DNA of 64,000 nt from BOG-908 sp965198855 (GTDB lineage: Bacteria; Pseudomonadota; Alphaproteobacteria; Acetobacterales; Acetobacteraceae), in contig CBDAPZ010000001.1 in the NCBI GenBank assembly GCA_965198855.1, positions 2,542,001-2,606,000 on the forward strand, in the 5' to 3' direction. The notes below the pieces were generated by a model, which saw only the letters and a list, made by a program, of their open reading frames with translations, did no database searches and was not told the DNA's origin. Position numbers and translations under genes: made by a program. Shown here piece after piece: positions 32,787 through 41,717 of the stretch (the first letter of the stretch is position 1; every line of letters starts with the position of its first letter).

Positions 32787-34756
32787 TGGCTAACGGCTTC
32801 TCAATCACCATCGGCGCGGTCGACAGTGCTTCGTCAGTTATCGACGGCGTAAACAAGCACCTCGCAAGCCTGCATGCCCCCGCCCAGCGCCTCGGCAAGC
32901 AGCTATCTACCTTCTCGCGCTTATCCGGACTCCAGGATGTCGGCAAAGGATTCGAGCGAGTGGCGCGCGGGGCTTACTCCGCCTTCCAAAATGTCGCGCG
33001 CGTTGTAGCTCCACTTTCGGCCATTACCAGCGCTGCCAGCGTGGCTGGGATGTTCAAGATGGTTGACGCTTGGGGCCAGTGGGGCAGCCAGCTTGGTTGG
33101 GCCGCCCAAAATCTAAACGTGTCCGCCGGCAGCCTTCAAGCAATGCAAGGCGCAGCACAACTCGCGGGCGGCTCGGCTGATGACCTGACGCAGGGCATGC
33201 AAGGGCTTGCCCAGACGATGTATGACGCGATCGGCGGGCGGGCGCCGGAAGCTGTTGCGATGTTCAACGCTTTGGGCATTGCCTTTGATGACGGCACTCG
33301 TCACATCGTCCCGGTCGACAAGGCTTTTAAGAAGCTCGCAGATTCTATTGTCACCATTAAAGACCCGCTCACGCAGTTGCGGGTCCTCACCCGCGCCGGA
33401 ATCAGTCCGAGCCTTCTGCCGATGCTACGTCTCGGCTCAAAAGGCATTGAAGACTTAGAAGAAAAAAGCCGTCGCTACGGCGCGACCAGTGCTGCGGGAA
33501 TTGCTACCGCCAACCGAATGCGAGTTGCTCAGACTGATCTCACCCTTGCGGCCAATGGTTTCGGGAATGCTATTTCTGAGCGCGTTGCGCCAGCAATGAT
33601 TCCATTACTTGAATGGATGGCCGACCTCATCACAAAGAACCGCAACTGGATTGCACTCGATGCAGGCAAGTATGCCAAGCAATTCGCTGACTACATTAAG
33701 GCCATAGACTTCAAGGCGGTCGGCCAAGGCTTCGATACTTTCGCCACTAAAGCGAACAACGTCGCCACGGCGTTCGGCGGGTGGCAACGGGTTTTGGAGG
33801 GCTTGTTTTTGGTCAAGTCCGCGAGCTGGGCGGCCTCGATCATTGCACCATTTGCCAGCGTTCTGCGCTTGCTGACGATCGTGCCCGGTTCGGGTGTGAC
33901 AGCTGCTGAACTGGCTGCGGTAGGGATTGCTGATTATGCGGTCGGCAATGTGGGCACGCAAGGCAATGTGCGCGAGGATCATTCAACCTGGGGTAAATGG
34001 ATATACGATCATTCCTCAGCGTTGCGGTATGCTGACAACTACCTAAACGGCACAGCCTCCAGTGCACGCATGGACACCCCTACTAGCGAGGTGCAGCAGT
34101 CGAGGGTCGCCAAGGCGTTCGCCACGTTCGAGATAGCTGGCTACACACCAGCGCAGTCCAGTGGGCCTGCCGCCAATATGATGGCCGAAAGCTCAATGAA
34201 TCCATTTGCGGTGAACGGAAGCCACTTTGGCATCGGCCAGTGGGACCCAACCCGGCAGGCCGACTTCGCAAAGCTCTACGGCCACACCATGCAATCGGTC
34301 ACCGACCCGGATGCGGCCTTTCAGGAACAGCTCAAGTTTTACCGCTACGAGTTGACGCAGGGGAAATATCGGGACGTCGGCAATGCGATGCGCTCTGTCA
34401 CGAGCGGTTTCCAGTCCGGATCATTGATCTCGCAGCACTACGAAATCCCCAACGATCCGACCGGGAGCACCGCTTATCAACGAGGCGGCTTAGCGCAGAG
34501 TCTATTTGATCAGTTTGGCAATCTGTCGCCATCGGCTCCCGCGGTAACTTCCGACCAAAGCCCAAGCACGCCAAGCGGCTCGGGCGCGCCCGGTCCGAAC
34601 GGAGCCGACGGCGCTACCGGCAAGGTCGCCGTCACGATCAGTGCGCCGCCTGGCGTGAAGGTTTCCGCCCGCTCCAGCGGCAATGTGTTGCCGCCGAAGA
34701 TCGCCCGCACAGGCGTGGGCGTTTCGAGCGACGATCCATATGCGTATGGTCAATAG
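32786..34756 (+). CDS. Tail tape-measure protein with tail-lysozyme-like domain
   Basis: A 656-aa protein. The N-terminal 350 residues are helical and tape-measure-like (VDSASSVIDGVNKHLASLHA, LNVSAGSLQAMQGAAQLAGG). The region around residues 440-560 (AANMMAESSMNPFAVNGSHF then GIGQWDPTRQADFA) matches phage-tail lysozyme domains that cut peptidoglycan. The C-terminus is Pro/Gly/Ser-rich. It is short for a tape measure, so any tail would be short. It starts exactly on the stop of the chaperone extension. Confidence 0.78.
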   Translation: MANGFSITIGAVDSASSVIDGVNKHLASLHAPAQRLGKQLSTFSRLSGLQDVGKGFERVARGAYSAFQNVARVVAPLSAITSAASVAGMFKMVDAWGQWGSQLGWAAQNLNVSAGSLQAMQGAAQLAGGSADDLTQGMQGLAQTMYDAIGGRAPEAVAMFNALGIAFDDGTRHIVPVDKAFKKLADSIVTIKDPLTQLRVLTRAGISPSLLPMLRLGSKGIEDLEEKSRRYGATSAAGIATANRMRVAQTDLTLAANGFGNAISERVAPAMIPLLEWMADLITKNRNWIALDAGKYAKQFADYIKAIDFKAVGQGFDTFATKANNVATAFGGWQRVLEGLFLVKSASWAASIIAPFASVLRLLTIVPGSGVTAAELAAVGIADYAVGNVGTQGNVREDHSTWGKWIYDHSSALRYADNYLNGTASSARMDTPTSEVQQSRVAKAFATFEIAGYTPAQSSGPAANMMAESSMNPFAVNGSHFGIGQWDPTRQADFAKLYGHTMQSVTDPDAAFQEQLKFYRYELTQGKYRDVGNAMRSVTSGFQSGSLISQHYEIPNDPTGSTAYQRGGLAQSLFDQFGNLSPSAPAVTSDQSPSTPSGSGAPGPNGADGATGKVAVTISAPPGVKVSARSSGNVLPPKIARTGVGVSSDDPYAYGQ

Positions 34757-34769
34757 GAGGAGAAGAGCA

Positions 34770-35009
34770 ATGTCAGATTCTTATCGAAGGCATTTGACTG
34801 AAACCTCAAGCGGCCCCGTTGCGAAGCTGGCAGACCCAAAGCCTATGTTTCTCAATGACGAGCTCATCGCCGCCGCATTGGCGGGTGGAATTGTGGCGGC
34901 TCGAAACTGCGATGTTTCGGCTGAAGCAGCGGTGGCAACCTACTTCAAGGTGCTCGAGGCTTTGCAGGCGAGGCGCAATGCCAATGGCTCTGAGGATCAA
35001 GTGGAGTAG
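34770..35009 (+). CDS. Small hypothetical phage protein
   Basis: A 79-aa protein with a very strong ribosome site (AGGAGGAGAAGAG) before ATG 34770. It has a helical core, LIAAALAGGIVAARNCDVSA, and an acidic end. No family is recognised; it sits between tape measure and fibre-region genes. Confidence 0.55.
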   Translation: MSDSYRRHLTETSSGPVAKLADPKPMFLNDELIAAALAGGIVAARNCDVSAEAAVATYFKVLEALQARRNANGSEDQVE

Positions 35010-35011
35010 GC

Positions 35012-35617
35012 ATGGCCAATACCTCAAACACCGTTGTCATTCCGGCAAGAGCGAATCAGCCTGACTCACTTTTCAAGCCCTTTTTCGCGAAGCATCCTAA
35101 CGACACTGTGCAATACTGCGTCGATGCGAGCGGCTTCTGCCAGTATTCGGGCCGAACAATCGTAAGCGTGTCTGTCACCATCAATTCGATAACCGGCAAA
35201 CTTCCGGTGACGATAAGCGGCGCCTCATTCGGCGGCGGCCGATCGGTTTTTCTGGTGAGTGGCGGGTCGGACAACACCGATTACATGCTCACCTGGTCGG
35301 CGCAGCTCGACAATGGGACATCTCTCACCCGCAATATCACGGTCCCGATTAGAGGATTGTTCTTTGCGCAGCAGGGTGCGGACGTCATCGCTAAAGGCGA
35401 CCCTGGATCTCCCGGCGAGCTCGCAAATGCCCCGGCCGTGTTCGCGGCATTCACCACGCTGACCGCCGAAGAGAGAAGCGCATTCGCCGCTGGTATCGCT
35501 GCGGACCCGGCGTTTGCGAGCGCTTTCATAGGCGCCTTGCCGACCTCGCCTGCGGGGCTTTCGGTCGGCCAAGTTTGGAACGATGGCGGTATTCCTGTGC
35601 AGGTGACAGCTCTATGA
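35012..35617 (+). CDS. Hypothetical tail/fibre-region protein
   Basis: A 201-aa beta-rich protein with an Ig-like middle (TIVSVSVTINSITGKLPVTI) followed by a collagen-like GDPGSPGEL linker and a helical end. Such composition suits baseplate or fibre-associated proteins. The stop overlaps the next start as ATGA, and the start follows the previous gene by two bases. Confidence 0.6.
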   Translation: MANTSNTVVIPARANQPDSLFKPFFAKHPNDTVQYCVDASGFCQYSGRTIVSVSVTINSITGKLPVTISGASFGGGRSVFLVSGGSDNTDYMLTWSAQLDNGTSLTRNITVPIRGLFFAQQGADVIAKGDPGSPGELANAPAVFAAFTTLTAEERSAFAAGIAADPAFASAFIGALPTSPAGLSVGQVWNDGGIPVQVTAL

Positions 35618-37659
35618 AAAAAGCTCTTCTCTACATCGCTGTGATTATCGACGCCTGCAGCATGGCCATGGCGCAGCAAAACCCGGCGCCTCACCTGAAA
35701 ACACAAAGCTACGGAGACGTATCAGACTTTGCAGCTACCGATGCATTTGTCGCCGCGGCGATCGCCAGCCTCCAGCCTCTGAGTTACTCGCTAGTGACGC
35801 CCTCGGTTCGGACATGCCCCGCTGCGAATTGCCCTAACCCCGCGAACGCGCACCAAGCGCCGCAGATCCTTGCCTCAACCTGGGTGGAAAGCATCGCCTC
35901 ATCCACTGTCCCACGGCAGCAGGAATGGGGCTCAATCTTCGGCATGTATTCCAATGTCGGGCAGTCAAGCGATTATCCAACGATCCCGCCCAGCCAAAAA
36001 GTGACGGTCTACGCTGGCATGGTGCAAGGGCCGCTCTCTGGGCCGACATGGACGCTCAACACCGACATCGTGCGAAACGGTTGCCCAACATCCGGCGCAG
36101 GCACCATTCAGCCTTACATCGGATCAGCGCAACCGTGCGGGACGCCCATACCGACAGGCATAGGTGTGAGCACGATCGGATACGAGCTTGATTTCTCGAA
36201 TTGGGATCAGAACATCGACATAGGCGGCCCTGAAGTTGTCGGTATGGCCATCGTCACCAACAGCGAATATCGGGGCTTAGCCGCCTGGTATGCGGCGAAC
36301 GGTATCGATGGGACCGGCACAACGGCAAGCTGGTCACACGGAATACTGATGACGAACAAGACCGCCTATGACGATGACTACGACGAAATTGATAATGTTG
36401 CTACGAATGGTTATTCTTGTTCCGGCAACCATCCGTCTAATTGCTTTGTGGCCACGGGCACTGAGGGCCTCGATGCCTTTAAGGACAATGGAAAAGTATC
36501 GAATGCCTCGTATGAGAGTGGGGCTAATGCGGCCGCAACTCCAAACTACGGCTTTCTAGCGTCGGGGTCTTATGGGGTCGCAGTGCTGGATGCTGTCGGC
36601 GCAACCTCAAATAATTCGAACCATCTCAAGGTGGTCCGCGCTCCTCCTTTGGGGGATATTTGTCTGGATGGCAGTAACGCATGTCTGTTCTACTCCAGCA
36701 CGGCATCGCTCATCAATTTAACCAGCGCGACCGGTGTTCAGAACTTCCAGTTCTGGGACAATGGCGACTTCTATGTCCTCAGCGGCGAAGCGCATCTGAA
36801 TGGCGGCGCAAAAGTAATCGGCGGCCTATCGAGCGACACCATGCTTGTGACAGGTCCTGCCGCTGGAGGCAGCACGGTTGTAGGTGACTATTCGGAAACC
36901 GATAGCGTTGCGCTCAACGGCTTCTCTTCCGCAGGCGCCCACTCTGGGAATGGCTTCGTAACGACCGGGACGGAGGGCGGCGACGCTTTCAAGGATAACG
37001 GCAAGGCGACAAGAGCGTCTTTCGAGAGCGGAGCGGCTACGGGAGCCACGCCAAACTACGGTTTCCTTGCTTCAGGCGCTTATGGAGTAGCCGTGCTTGA
37101 TGCCACAGGCGTCGTCTATTCAGCGCCAACAACTCACGTGAAGGTCGTCCGCGCCGCACCCTTTGGCGACATCTGCTTCAACGGTAGTAATAACTGCCTG
37201 TTTTATTCGAACACATCATCGCTCACCAATCTAACTACCAGCAGCGGCGGGCTGGGCTGGCAGTTCTGGGATAACGGTGATTTCCATGTCCTGTCGGGCA
37301 TGTCCTATTTGAGCGGCGGTGCAGAGGTGGTCGGCGGGCTGACTGCCGACAAAGTGAATTGCACAGGCGTCGTCCAGCAAACGCCCGCTTCTGGCGCGAC
37401 CATTGCGCTTAGTTCGAAATGTTTGAACTGGATAAATCCCGCTGCCGCGCTTGCGGCTCTTACTCTGACTCTGCCCACCGGAAATACCGACGGCGACATT
37501 GTGAAGGTTACCTTCACCAAAGCAGTCACCGCTGTTTCTCTCACCTTTCCAGGCGCAATCAACGGCAACATCACCGGTGCTGCTGCAAACACAACCGTGG
37601 AGTTCACCTATATCGGTGCTCCGGCAGCGTTGTGGCAGCGCACGAACAATCCTTCTTAG
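35614..37659 (+). CDS. Fibre/spike-like protein with signal peptide and internal repeats
   Basis: A 681-aa protein. The ATG at 35614 (ATGA overlap) gives a signal peptide, MKKALLYIAVIIDACSMAMA, then a beta-rich body. Two long near-repeats share TTGTEGGDAFKDNGK/ATGTEGLDAFKDNGK, TPNYGFLASGAYGVAVLDA and FWDNGDF blocks, ending in a small beta domain (TFPGAINGNITGAA). Phage fibre shafts and trimeric spikes have such repeats. A Sec signal on a phage-module fibre is unusual; the product might be exported from the lysogen. Confidence 0.65.
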   Translation: MKKALLYIAVIIDACSMAMAQQNPAPHLKTQSYGDVSDFAATDAFVAAAIASLQPLSYSLVTPSVRTCPAANCPNPANAHQAPQILASTWVESIASSTVPRQQEWGSIFGMYSNVGQSSDYPTIPPSQKVTVYAGMVQGPLSGPTWTLNTDIVRNGCPTSGAGTIQPYIGSAQPCGTPIPTGIGVSTIGYELDFSNWDQNIDIGGPEVVGMAIVTNSEYRGLAAWYAANGIDGTGTTASWSHGILMTNKTAYDDDYDEIDNVATNGYSCSGNHPSNCFVATGTEGLDAFKDNGKVSNASYESGANAAATPNYGFLASGSYGVAVLDAVGATSNNSNHLKVVRAPPLGDICLDGSNACLFYSSTASLINLTSATGVQNFQFWDNGDFYVLSGEAHLNGGAKVIGGLSSDTMLVTGPAAGGSTVVGDYSETDSVALNGFSSAGAHSGNGFVTTGTEGGDAFKDNGKATRASFESGAATGATPNYGFLASGAYGVAVLDATGVVYSAPTTHVKVVRAAPFGDICFNGSNNCLFYSNTSSLTNLTTSSGGLGWQFWDNGDFHVLSGMSYLSGGAEVVGGLTADKVNCTGVVQQTPASGATIALSSKCLNWINPAAALAALTLTLPTGNTDGDIVKVTFTKAVTAVSLTFPGAINGNITGAAANTTVEFTYIGAPAALWQRTNNPS

Positions 37660-37901
37660 GGGCGCCTCTCGCGCAGCCTCACCCCAGCGCCTCCCCCATT
37701 TTCCGCGATGAACTCGACGCCCGCCGCTTCTAGGGCGGCACGAAGCTTGTCGGTGGTGCCACGTCTCGGCACTGTGTTGCTCAGCTCAAAGTCAGCCACT
37801 GTCCGAACCGGCACCCCACTAGCCTCCGCTAATTGGTCCCTTGTCCAGCTGATGAGACTGCGGGCGGCGCGGCTTTGGGACGGCTTAATTGCATCTGGCA
37901 T
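37656..37901 (-). CDS. XRE-family HTH regulator
   Basis: An 81-aa protein with an N-terminal Cro/C1-type HTH (RSLISWTRDQLAEASGVPVR, TVADFELSNTVP) and a C-terminal AAGVEFIAENGGGAGVRL tail common in alphaproteobacterial XRE regulators. ATG 37901 fits the family start. It is convergent with the fibre gene, overlapping by 4 bp, and divergent from the accessory operon at 38029, so it is a likely repressor of that operon or of the element. Confidence 0.78.
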   Translation of the reverse strand: MPDAIKPSQSRAARSLISWTRDQLAEASGVPVRTVADFELSNTVPRRGTTDKLRAALEAAGVEFIAENGGGAGVRLRERRP

Positions 37902-37922
37902 GCGAAACCATTTGACGTTATC

Positions 37923-37935
37923 GCATATGGTATGC
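37923..37935. promoter_or_regulatory. Short inverted repeat upstream of the XRE regulator
   Basis: GCATATGGTATGC has 5-bp arms around TGG and lies in the divergent gap between the regulator and the 38029 operon, where an XRE repressor would bind. Only the position and symmetry support it. Confidence 0.35.
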
Positions 37936-37965
37936 AACTTCAGGGGCGTTCCGCAAGGAACATCA

Positions 37966-37997
37966 GCCAGCCGGAGCGTCTCACCGCTCCGGCTGGC
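37966..37997. terminator. 13-bp stem hairpin in the divergent gap
   Basis: A perfect 13-bp stem (GCCAGCCGGAGCG and complement, loop TCTCAC) lies upstream of the gene at 38029. It is followed by no T run on the plus strand. It could be an attenuator, a terminator for minus-strand read-through, or a structured leader. Confidence 0.4.
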
Positions 37998-38028
37998 CTA
38001 ACCACCACCTTTCCGGGAGGATCTGGTA

Positions 38029-38619
38029 ATGGCTACGCATACTCATAGCATATTTGGCGACTCGCGAGCGGCCGCGACTACAAAGCCGGCGCCAGGGAGG
38101 GTCAATGAGGGGACCACCCTCCCCGCGCCTGACCCCCGGTTGGTGCACTACGCCGCGCCGGAGGCTGGCCATATTAATACCGCGTCGCGCCGTTCGGTTT
38201 TAGCGGCCTTGTCCGGCGCAGCCCTCGCAGGCGGCGCCCTCGTCCTGGCGATGCCGACCGAGGCGCCGGCAACCATTGTCACCATGACAAAGGGCGGCCC
38301 CGACGCTGACCTCATCGCCCTCTGCGCCCAGCACATCGTCAACCTGAGGGCCTTCAACGATAGCCCTGCGATGGACACCATAGGTTACGACTACGACGAC
38401 CCTCTTTGGGACGCTTACGAGGCCACGCGGGACGCGATCAGCGACGCCAAGCCGCAGACGTTCGCGGGTCTGGTGGCCGTCGCGCAGGCTGCCATGGCCG
38501 AAGCTGGCCCCGATCGGCAAGATCCGGATGACCGGCTTTTCCACGGTATGGACGAGCAATGGTCCTGGAATCTGCTGTGCGACCTGCTGCGGCTGCACAA
38601 CGCGGAGGCGGTATCGTGA
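38029..38619 (+). CDS. Hypothetical protein with internal hydrophobic/Tat-like segment
   Basis: A 196-aa protein with CGGGAGG before its ATG. Around residues 53-75, SRRSVLAALSGAALAGGALV resembles a degenerate twin-arginine signal or single membrane helix. The rest is acidic and helical (DYDDPLWDAYEATRDAISDA). Similar proteins occur in the accessory operons of alphaproteobacterial phages. It begins a four-gene overlapping operon. Confidence 0.6.
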   Translation: MATHTHSIFGDSRAAATTKPAPGRVNEGTTLPAPDPRLVHYAAPEAGHINTASRRSVLAALSGAALAGGALVLAMPTEAPATIVTMTKGGPDADLIALCAQHIVNLRAFNDSPAMDTIGYDYDDPLWDAYEATRDAISDAKPQTFAGLVAVAQAAMAEAGPDRQDPDDRLFHGMDEQWSWNLLCDLLRLHNAEAVS

Positions 38620-39032
38620 GCGCGACCATCATCAGTCTAAGACCGTGCGGCGATGTTCGGGAGGACCCGTGGCAAACGGCATTTGGCCTCAAGCCATTCC
38701 GCGAGCGCTATCCGCTTTGGGAACGAACGCCGGCTACGATTTCGGGTTATCTCCAAGCCACCGAGAACGAGTTCCCGATCCTGGGGATATGCGAAGTTAC
38801 CCAACGGCATTCTATGGCGAAGCTAGAGGGCTCATCGATCGATCTGCCGGATGAGCATGGCGAGCTTCTGAACGCATTCATCGGCCTGTCGCGACGTCAC
38901 GGGAAGATGGCCAAGGCGCTGCAGGGGGAAGCTTTGCGCTTCGGCTTGGCCGCGCTTCGTGTTCGGCACAGAGGTCCAATCACCGATGACATGCTGCTGC
39001 ATATAATGGCTCTGGTCGGGGTGGATCCATGA
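38616..39032 (+). CDS. Hypothetical protein
   Basis: A 138-aa protein starting at GTG 38616 (GTGA overlap, GCGGAGGCG upstream). It has helical and mixed segments, RHGKMAKALQGEALRFGLAA among them. No domain is recognised. Operonic position argues that it is real. Confidence 0.6.
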   Translation: MSATIISLRPCGDVREDPWQTAFGLKPFRERYPLWERTPATISGYLQATENEFPILGICEVTQRHSMAKLEGSSIDLPDEHGELLNAFIGLSRRHGKMAKALQGEALRFGLAALRVRHRGPITDDMLLHIMALVGVDP

Positions 39033-39247
39033 GCCCCGACGCTGTGGCCGCAACCCGGCGCCGGCTCGAAAATGCAGTCGAGCGGGCGATCGAGCTGCTG
39101 AACGCGCTCGACGGTGATTGCGACCTGGAGCCGGACGACGACAGCGAGGCCGAGACTGACATCGGCGCCGCGGAGGATGAGGGCTTGAGTGCGATGCATG
39201 GCTACAAGGGAAGCGGTGCCGGCTGCTGTGTGTTCGATGGCGCCTGA
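39029..39247 (+). CDS. Small acidic hypothetical protein
   Basis: A 72-aa protein, ATGA-coupled to the gene before. An N-terminal helix, RRRLENAVERAIELLNALDG, is followed by a strongly acidic stretch (DDDSEAETDIGAAEDEG). This form is frequent in alphaproteobacterial prophages; the function is unknown. Confidence 0.6.
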   Translation: MSPDAVAATRRRLENAVERAIELLNALDGDCDLEPDDDSEAETDIGAAEDEGLSAMHGYKGSGAGCCVFDGA

Positions 39248-39698
39248 CCAAGCCCACCGGACGCGGAGCGCGCCGCGCTGCCGCCATGTCTACGTCATCG
39301 GCCCCGAGACCGGCCTCCAAAAAATCGGCATCGCCACCGATCCCCGAACTAGGCTGGCGGCTCTGCAGACGGCGTCGCCTACCCGGCTCAAGATCCATGA
39401 CTCTGTCGCGGTCCCATTTGGGGTCGCGCACGATGTTGAGCGGCGGGCGCACCATCGGTTGAGGAAAGCCCGGGCATCCGGCGAATGGTTCGACGTGCCG
39501 GCGGCCGAGGCGATTGAAGCGGTGCGGATTGCTGTGTCTGCCCTGCCCACCATGCCAGACGATGGCGCGTCGCTGCCCCTCTTTGCTTTTGCTCGGGAGG
39601 TGCCGGCGCAGCCAGGCGAGTGTGTGCCCCCGCCATCGGTTCGGGCGGGCCTGGCGCGGATATGGAGGGTGGCGAGGAGAAGCTTGGCGGCCGGATAG
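39237..39698 (+). CDS. GIY-YIG-type nuclease-like protein
   Basis: A 153-aa protein starting at ATG 39237. It carries HVYVIGPETGLQKIGIATDP, RLAALQTASPTRLKIH and VERRAHHRLRKARASGEWFD, the pattern of T5orf172/GIY-YIG proteins, where the first Tyr and Arg and the later His/Glu are catalytic. The C-terminal 60 residues look unrelated. It may be a small homing or processing nuclease of the element. It overlaps the gene before it by 11 bp. Confidence 0.72.
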   Translation: MAPDQAHRTRSAPRCRHVYVIGPETGLQKIGIATDPRTRLAALQTASPTRLKIHDSVAVPFGVAHDVERRAHHRLRKARASGEWFDVPAAEAIEAVRIAVSALPTMPDDGASLPLFAFAREVPAQPGECVPPPSVRAGLARIWRVARRSLAAG

Positions 39699-39791
39699 CC
39701 GCTCAGCATCAAACGGCGCCCAGCATGAGGCTGCTGCAGGTGCGGCGCTGGGCCATGGGGTTAGCCGGGTATGGGCAGGCTACTAGCAGCG

Positions 39792-40460
39792 CTAGGAACT
39801 TGGCGGACCAACAAAAAAATTGCAGTCAATAAACGGTTGTCGGTTCGTCTCATCAAAGACGACAATCTTGTATGTCAAGCCGGTGCTTTTCATGGCATCA
39901 AGAAAGGCTTTTTCCTGCAAGTTCGGTGCATTTGGATGCCTAACTTCAACGTAAAAACCACTGTTCTTAGGATTATTAAGGTAGCCAATCCCAGAAGCCG
40001 TCAATATTTTATCGGCTTTTAGAAGGCCTTCAAAATCTGCGGCGAGGTTGCTTGAATCGTCGTCGCCATGTGAAGTTATAAGGATGATTTTACTAGGAAT
40101 AAAACCGGAAAAAGCCTTCAAAATTTTTGATTTTTGCTCGTCTGTAAAAGCTCTGAAGGTTATGGGTATTTGATCAGCGCTGATTAACCGAGCGTTTGCC
40201 GACCGCAAATCTCCCAAAGCTTTTTCTTTGTCGGTTCGCTCTGCGGAAAAAGCCAGATAGTTTGCGAGCACGAAAGTAAATAAAACAGTCCCTTTTAAAA
40301 AGGACTTTTTCCTGTCTGGCGGTAGATTGTTTGCCGTCCACACAGCAAATGCCGGCCAAATCATGGGTAAACCGTAGTCAAGTAAAAACGGCCCAAAGGC
40401 AAACAGGCTTCTCCATGCAGAAAGCAATGCAGCAAGATACTCGCCAATTCCGTGCAGCAC
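39792..40460 (-). CDS. AT-rich membrane protein, moron-like
   Basis: A 222-aa protein starting at GTG. Two N-terminal hydrophobic segments (FAFGPFLLDYGLPMIWPAFA, GTVLFTFVLANYLAF) are followed by a soluble domain with SKIILITSHGDDDSSN and a C-terminal CNFFVGPP. GC content is clearly lower than in its neighbours. It looks like a late-acquired cargo gene, perhaps for superinfection immunity or defence, but no homology is claimed. Confidence 0.6.
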   Translation of the reverse strand: MLHGIGEYLAALLSAWRSLFAFGPFLLDYGLPMIWPAFAVWTANNLPPDRKKSFLKGTVLFTFVLANYLAFSAERTDKEKALGDLRSANARLISADQIPITFRAFTDEQKSKILKAFSGFIPSKIILITSHGDDDSSNLAADFEGLLKADKILTASGIGYLNNPKNSGFYVEVRHPNAPNLQEKAFLDAMKSTGLTYKIVVFDETNRQPFIDCNFFVGPPSS

Positions 40461-40494
40461 CGACTCGCCTCATGTTGCGCAATCGACCTACTGG

Positions 40495-40620
40495 CTACCG
40501 CGCCACCTCCCACAGCACAAACATCCCCGGCCCCTGCCGAGACACCACGGTGCCGTTCGTCCATTGGTTGTGGAGCGCCACCCGGACCTGCTGTGGGGCC
40601 CGACCCGCGGCCGCCGTCAT
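40495..40620 (-). CDS. 41-aa protein coupled to the SRAP gene
   Basis: Its ATG overlaps the stop of the SRAP gene as ATGA. The product begins MTAAAGRAPQQVRVALHNQW and ends MFVLWEVAR. The short length means it could be chance, but the exact coupling and beta-like sequence favour a real small protein. Confidence 0.4.
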   Translation of the reverse strand: MTAAAGRAPQQVRVALHNQWTNGTVVSRQGPGMFVLWEVAR

Positions 40621-41333
40621 GCTGGATTTGCTCCAGGCGGGCAGTCGCTCGGCGGCGGCGCAGCTGGATCGTCGATGCGATCGAGCAGCTCTGCCCCGTT
40701 GTTCCGCACGCTGTTCACTGCCCGGCTCACCGGCCAGAGGCGCACGGTCCCAGGCGCCGCGGGCCGCAGCAGCGCGGCATGATCGCTTTCCACCTCGCCC
40801 AGCCATAGCGGCCAGTCTTCGGGCTCGAGGATGACCGGCATTCGATCATGTAGGGCCGCCATGTCGTCATTGGCCGACGTCGTCATGATGGTGAAGGTGC
40901 GCATTGTCTCGCCGGCGGGATCTCGCCAGCTTTCCCAAAGCCCGGCGAAGGCGAGCGGCGTGCCATCGGTTCGGGCGATCGCGTATGGCTGCTTGCCGTC
41001 GGCCATGGCCTTCCATTCATAGAAGGCGTCACACGGAACCAGGCAGCGCCGGGCCTGCAGCGCGCTCCGAAACATGCCGGATGTGGCGGCCGTCTCCGAT
41101 CGGGCATTGATCGGCCGCTTGCAGGCCTTCAGGTCTTTGGTGAACGACGGCACTAGGCCCCAGCGCAGCGCATCGAGGCGGCGCTCGCCGGTGGTCGGAT
41201 GACGGCGAATGACCATGGCAAGCTGCGTCGGCGCGACGTTCCATCTTGGCGCCAAGTTCGGAAGCAAGCCGGAGGTGACGAACAGGCGCCGGATGAGCTC
41301 GGGCGGAAGCTGCGAGGCGAACCGGCCGCACAT
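40617..41333 (-). CDS. SOS response-associated peptidase (SRAP/HMCES/YedK)
   Basis: A 238-aa SRAP protein. The catalytic Cys2 is exposed by MCGRFA, Asn in RPINARSET, Glu in VPCDAFYEWK, and His in LHDRMPVILEP. The family forms a covalent thiazolidine link to abasic sites in single-stranded DNA and shields them during replication. In the element it may protect replicating or damaged element DNA. It precedes a coupled 41-aa ORF and follows a small ORF by one base. Confidence 0.93.
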   Translation of the reverse strand: MCGRFASQLPPELIRRLFVTSGLLPNLAPRWNVAPTQLAMVIRRHPTTGERRLDALRWGLVPSFTKDLKACKRPINARSETAATSGMFRSALQARRCLVPCDAFYEWKAMADGKQPYAIARTDGTPLAFAGLWESWRDPAGETMRTFTIMTTSANDDMAALHDRMPVILEPEDWPLWLGEVESDHAALLRPAAPGTVRLWPVSRAVNSVRNNGAELLDRIDDPAAPPPSDCPPGANPA

Positions 41334-41334
41334 G

Positions 41335-41586
41335 CTATTCAGTCAGGTGCTTGTTGTTCTGCCAGGTAAGCGGCGATGGCGCCATTTCCGCAGGCGGTTT
41401 CTTCATCACCACAAAGCCCTGTTTCCGCAGATGCTCGATCAGGTGTGACGCGGTGAGCTTGGCCATGATCTCGCCCGAGTGCTTGAACTCTCGACGGCCA
41501 TCGTGGCGCAATGCGTAGGATAGGGCGAAGGTGAGCTCGTCCTCGGTGGTCGGTAGCAGCTTTTCGGGAGCGGGTTCATCGGCCAT
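41335..41586 (-). CDS. Small hypothetical phage protein
   Basis: An 83-aa protein. The ATG at 41586 is preferred, giving MADEPAPEKLLPTTEDELTF, although a frame from 41655 would add a weak signal-like segment. Its centre is helical with basic patches (RHDGRREFKHSGEIMAKL, LRKQGFVVMKKPP). Similar proteins accompany SRAP genes in alphaproteobacterial phages. It could be a DNA-binding accessory factor. Confidence 0.55.
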   Translation of the reverse strand: MADEPAPEKLLPTTEDELTFALSYALRHDGRREFKHSGEIMAKLTASHLIEHLRKQGFVVMKKPPAEMAPSPLTWQNNKHLTE

Positions 41587-41717
41587 GACGGCAGGTAAGC
41601 AGGAGAACGCAGAGAGAACAAGCAACGCGAACGTTTCATCCACAGGATTCTGCATCGTAGGGCATCGGATGTGCCGTTGCGGTGAATTTTAGCGGCCTTT
41701 ATTGCGTCTTGCAGCCT

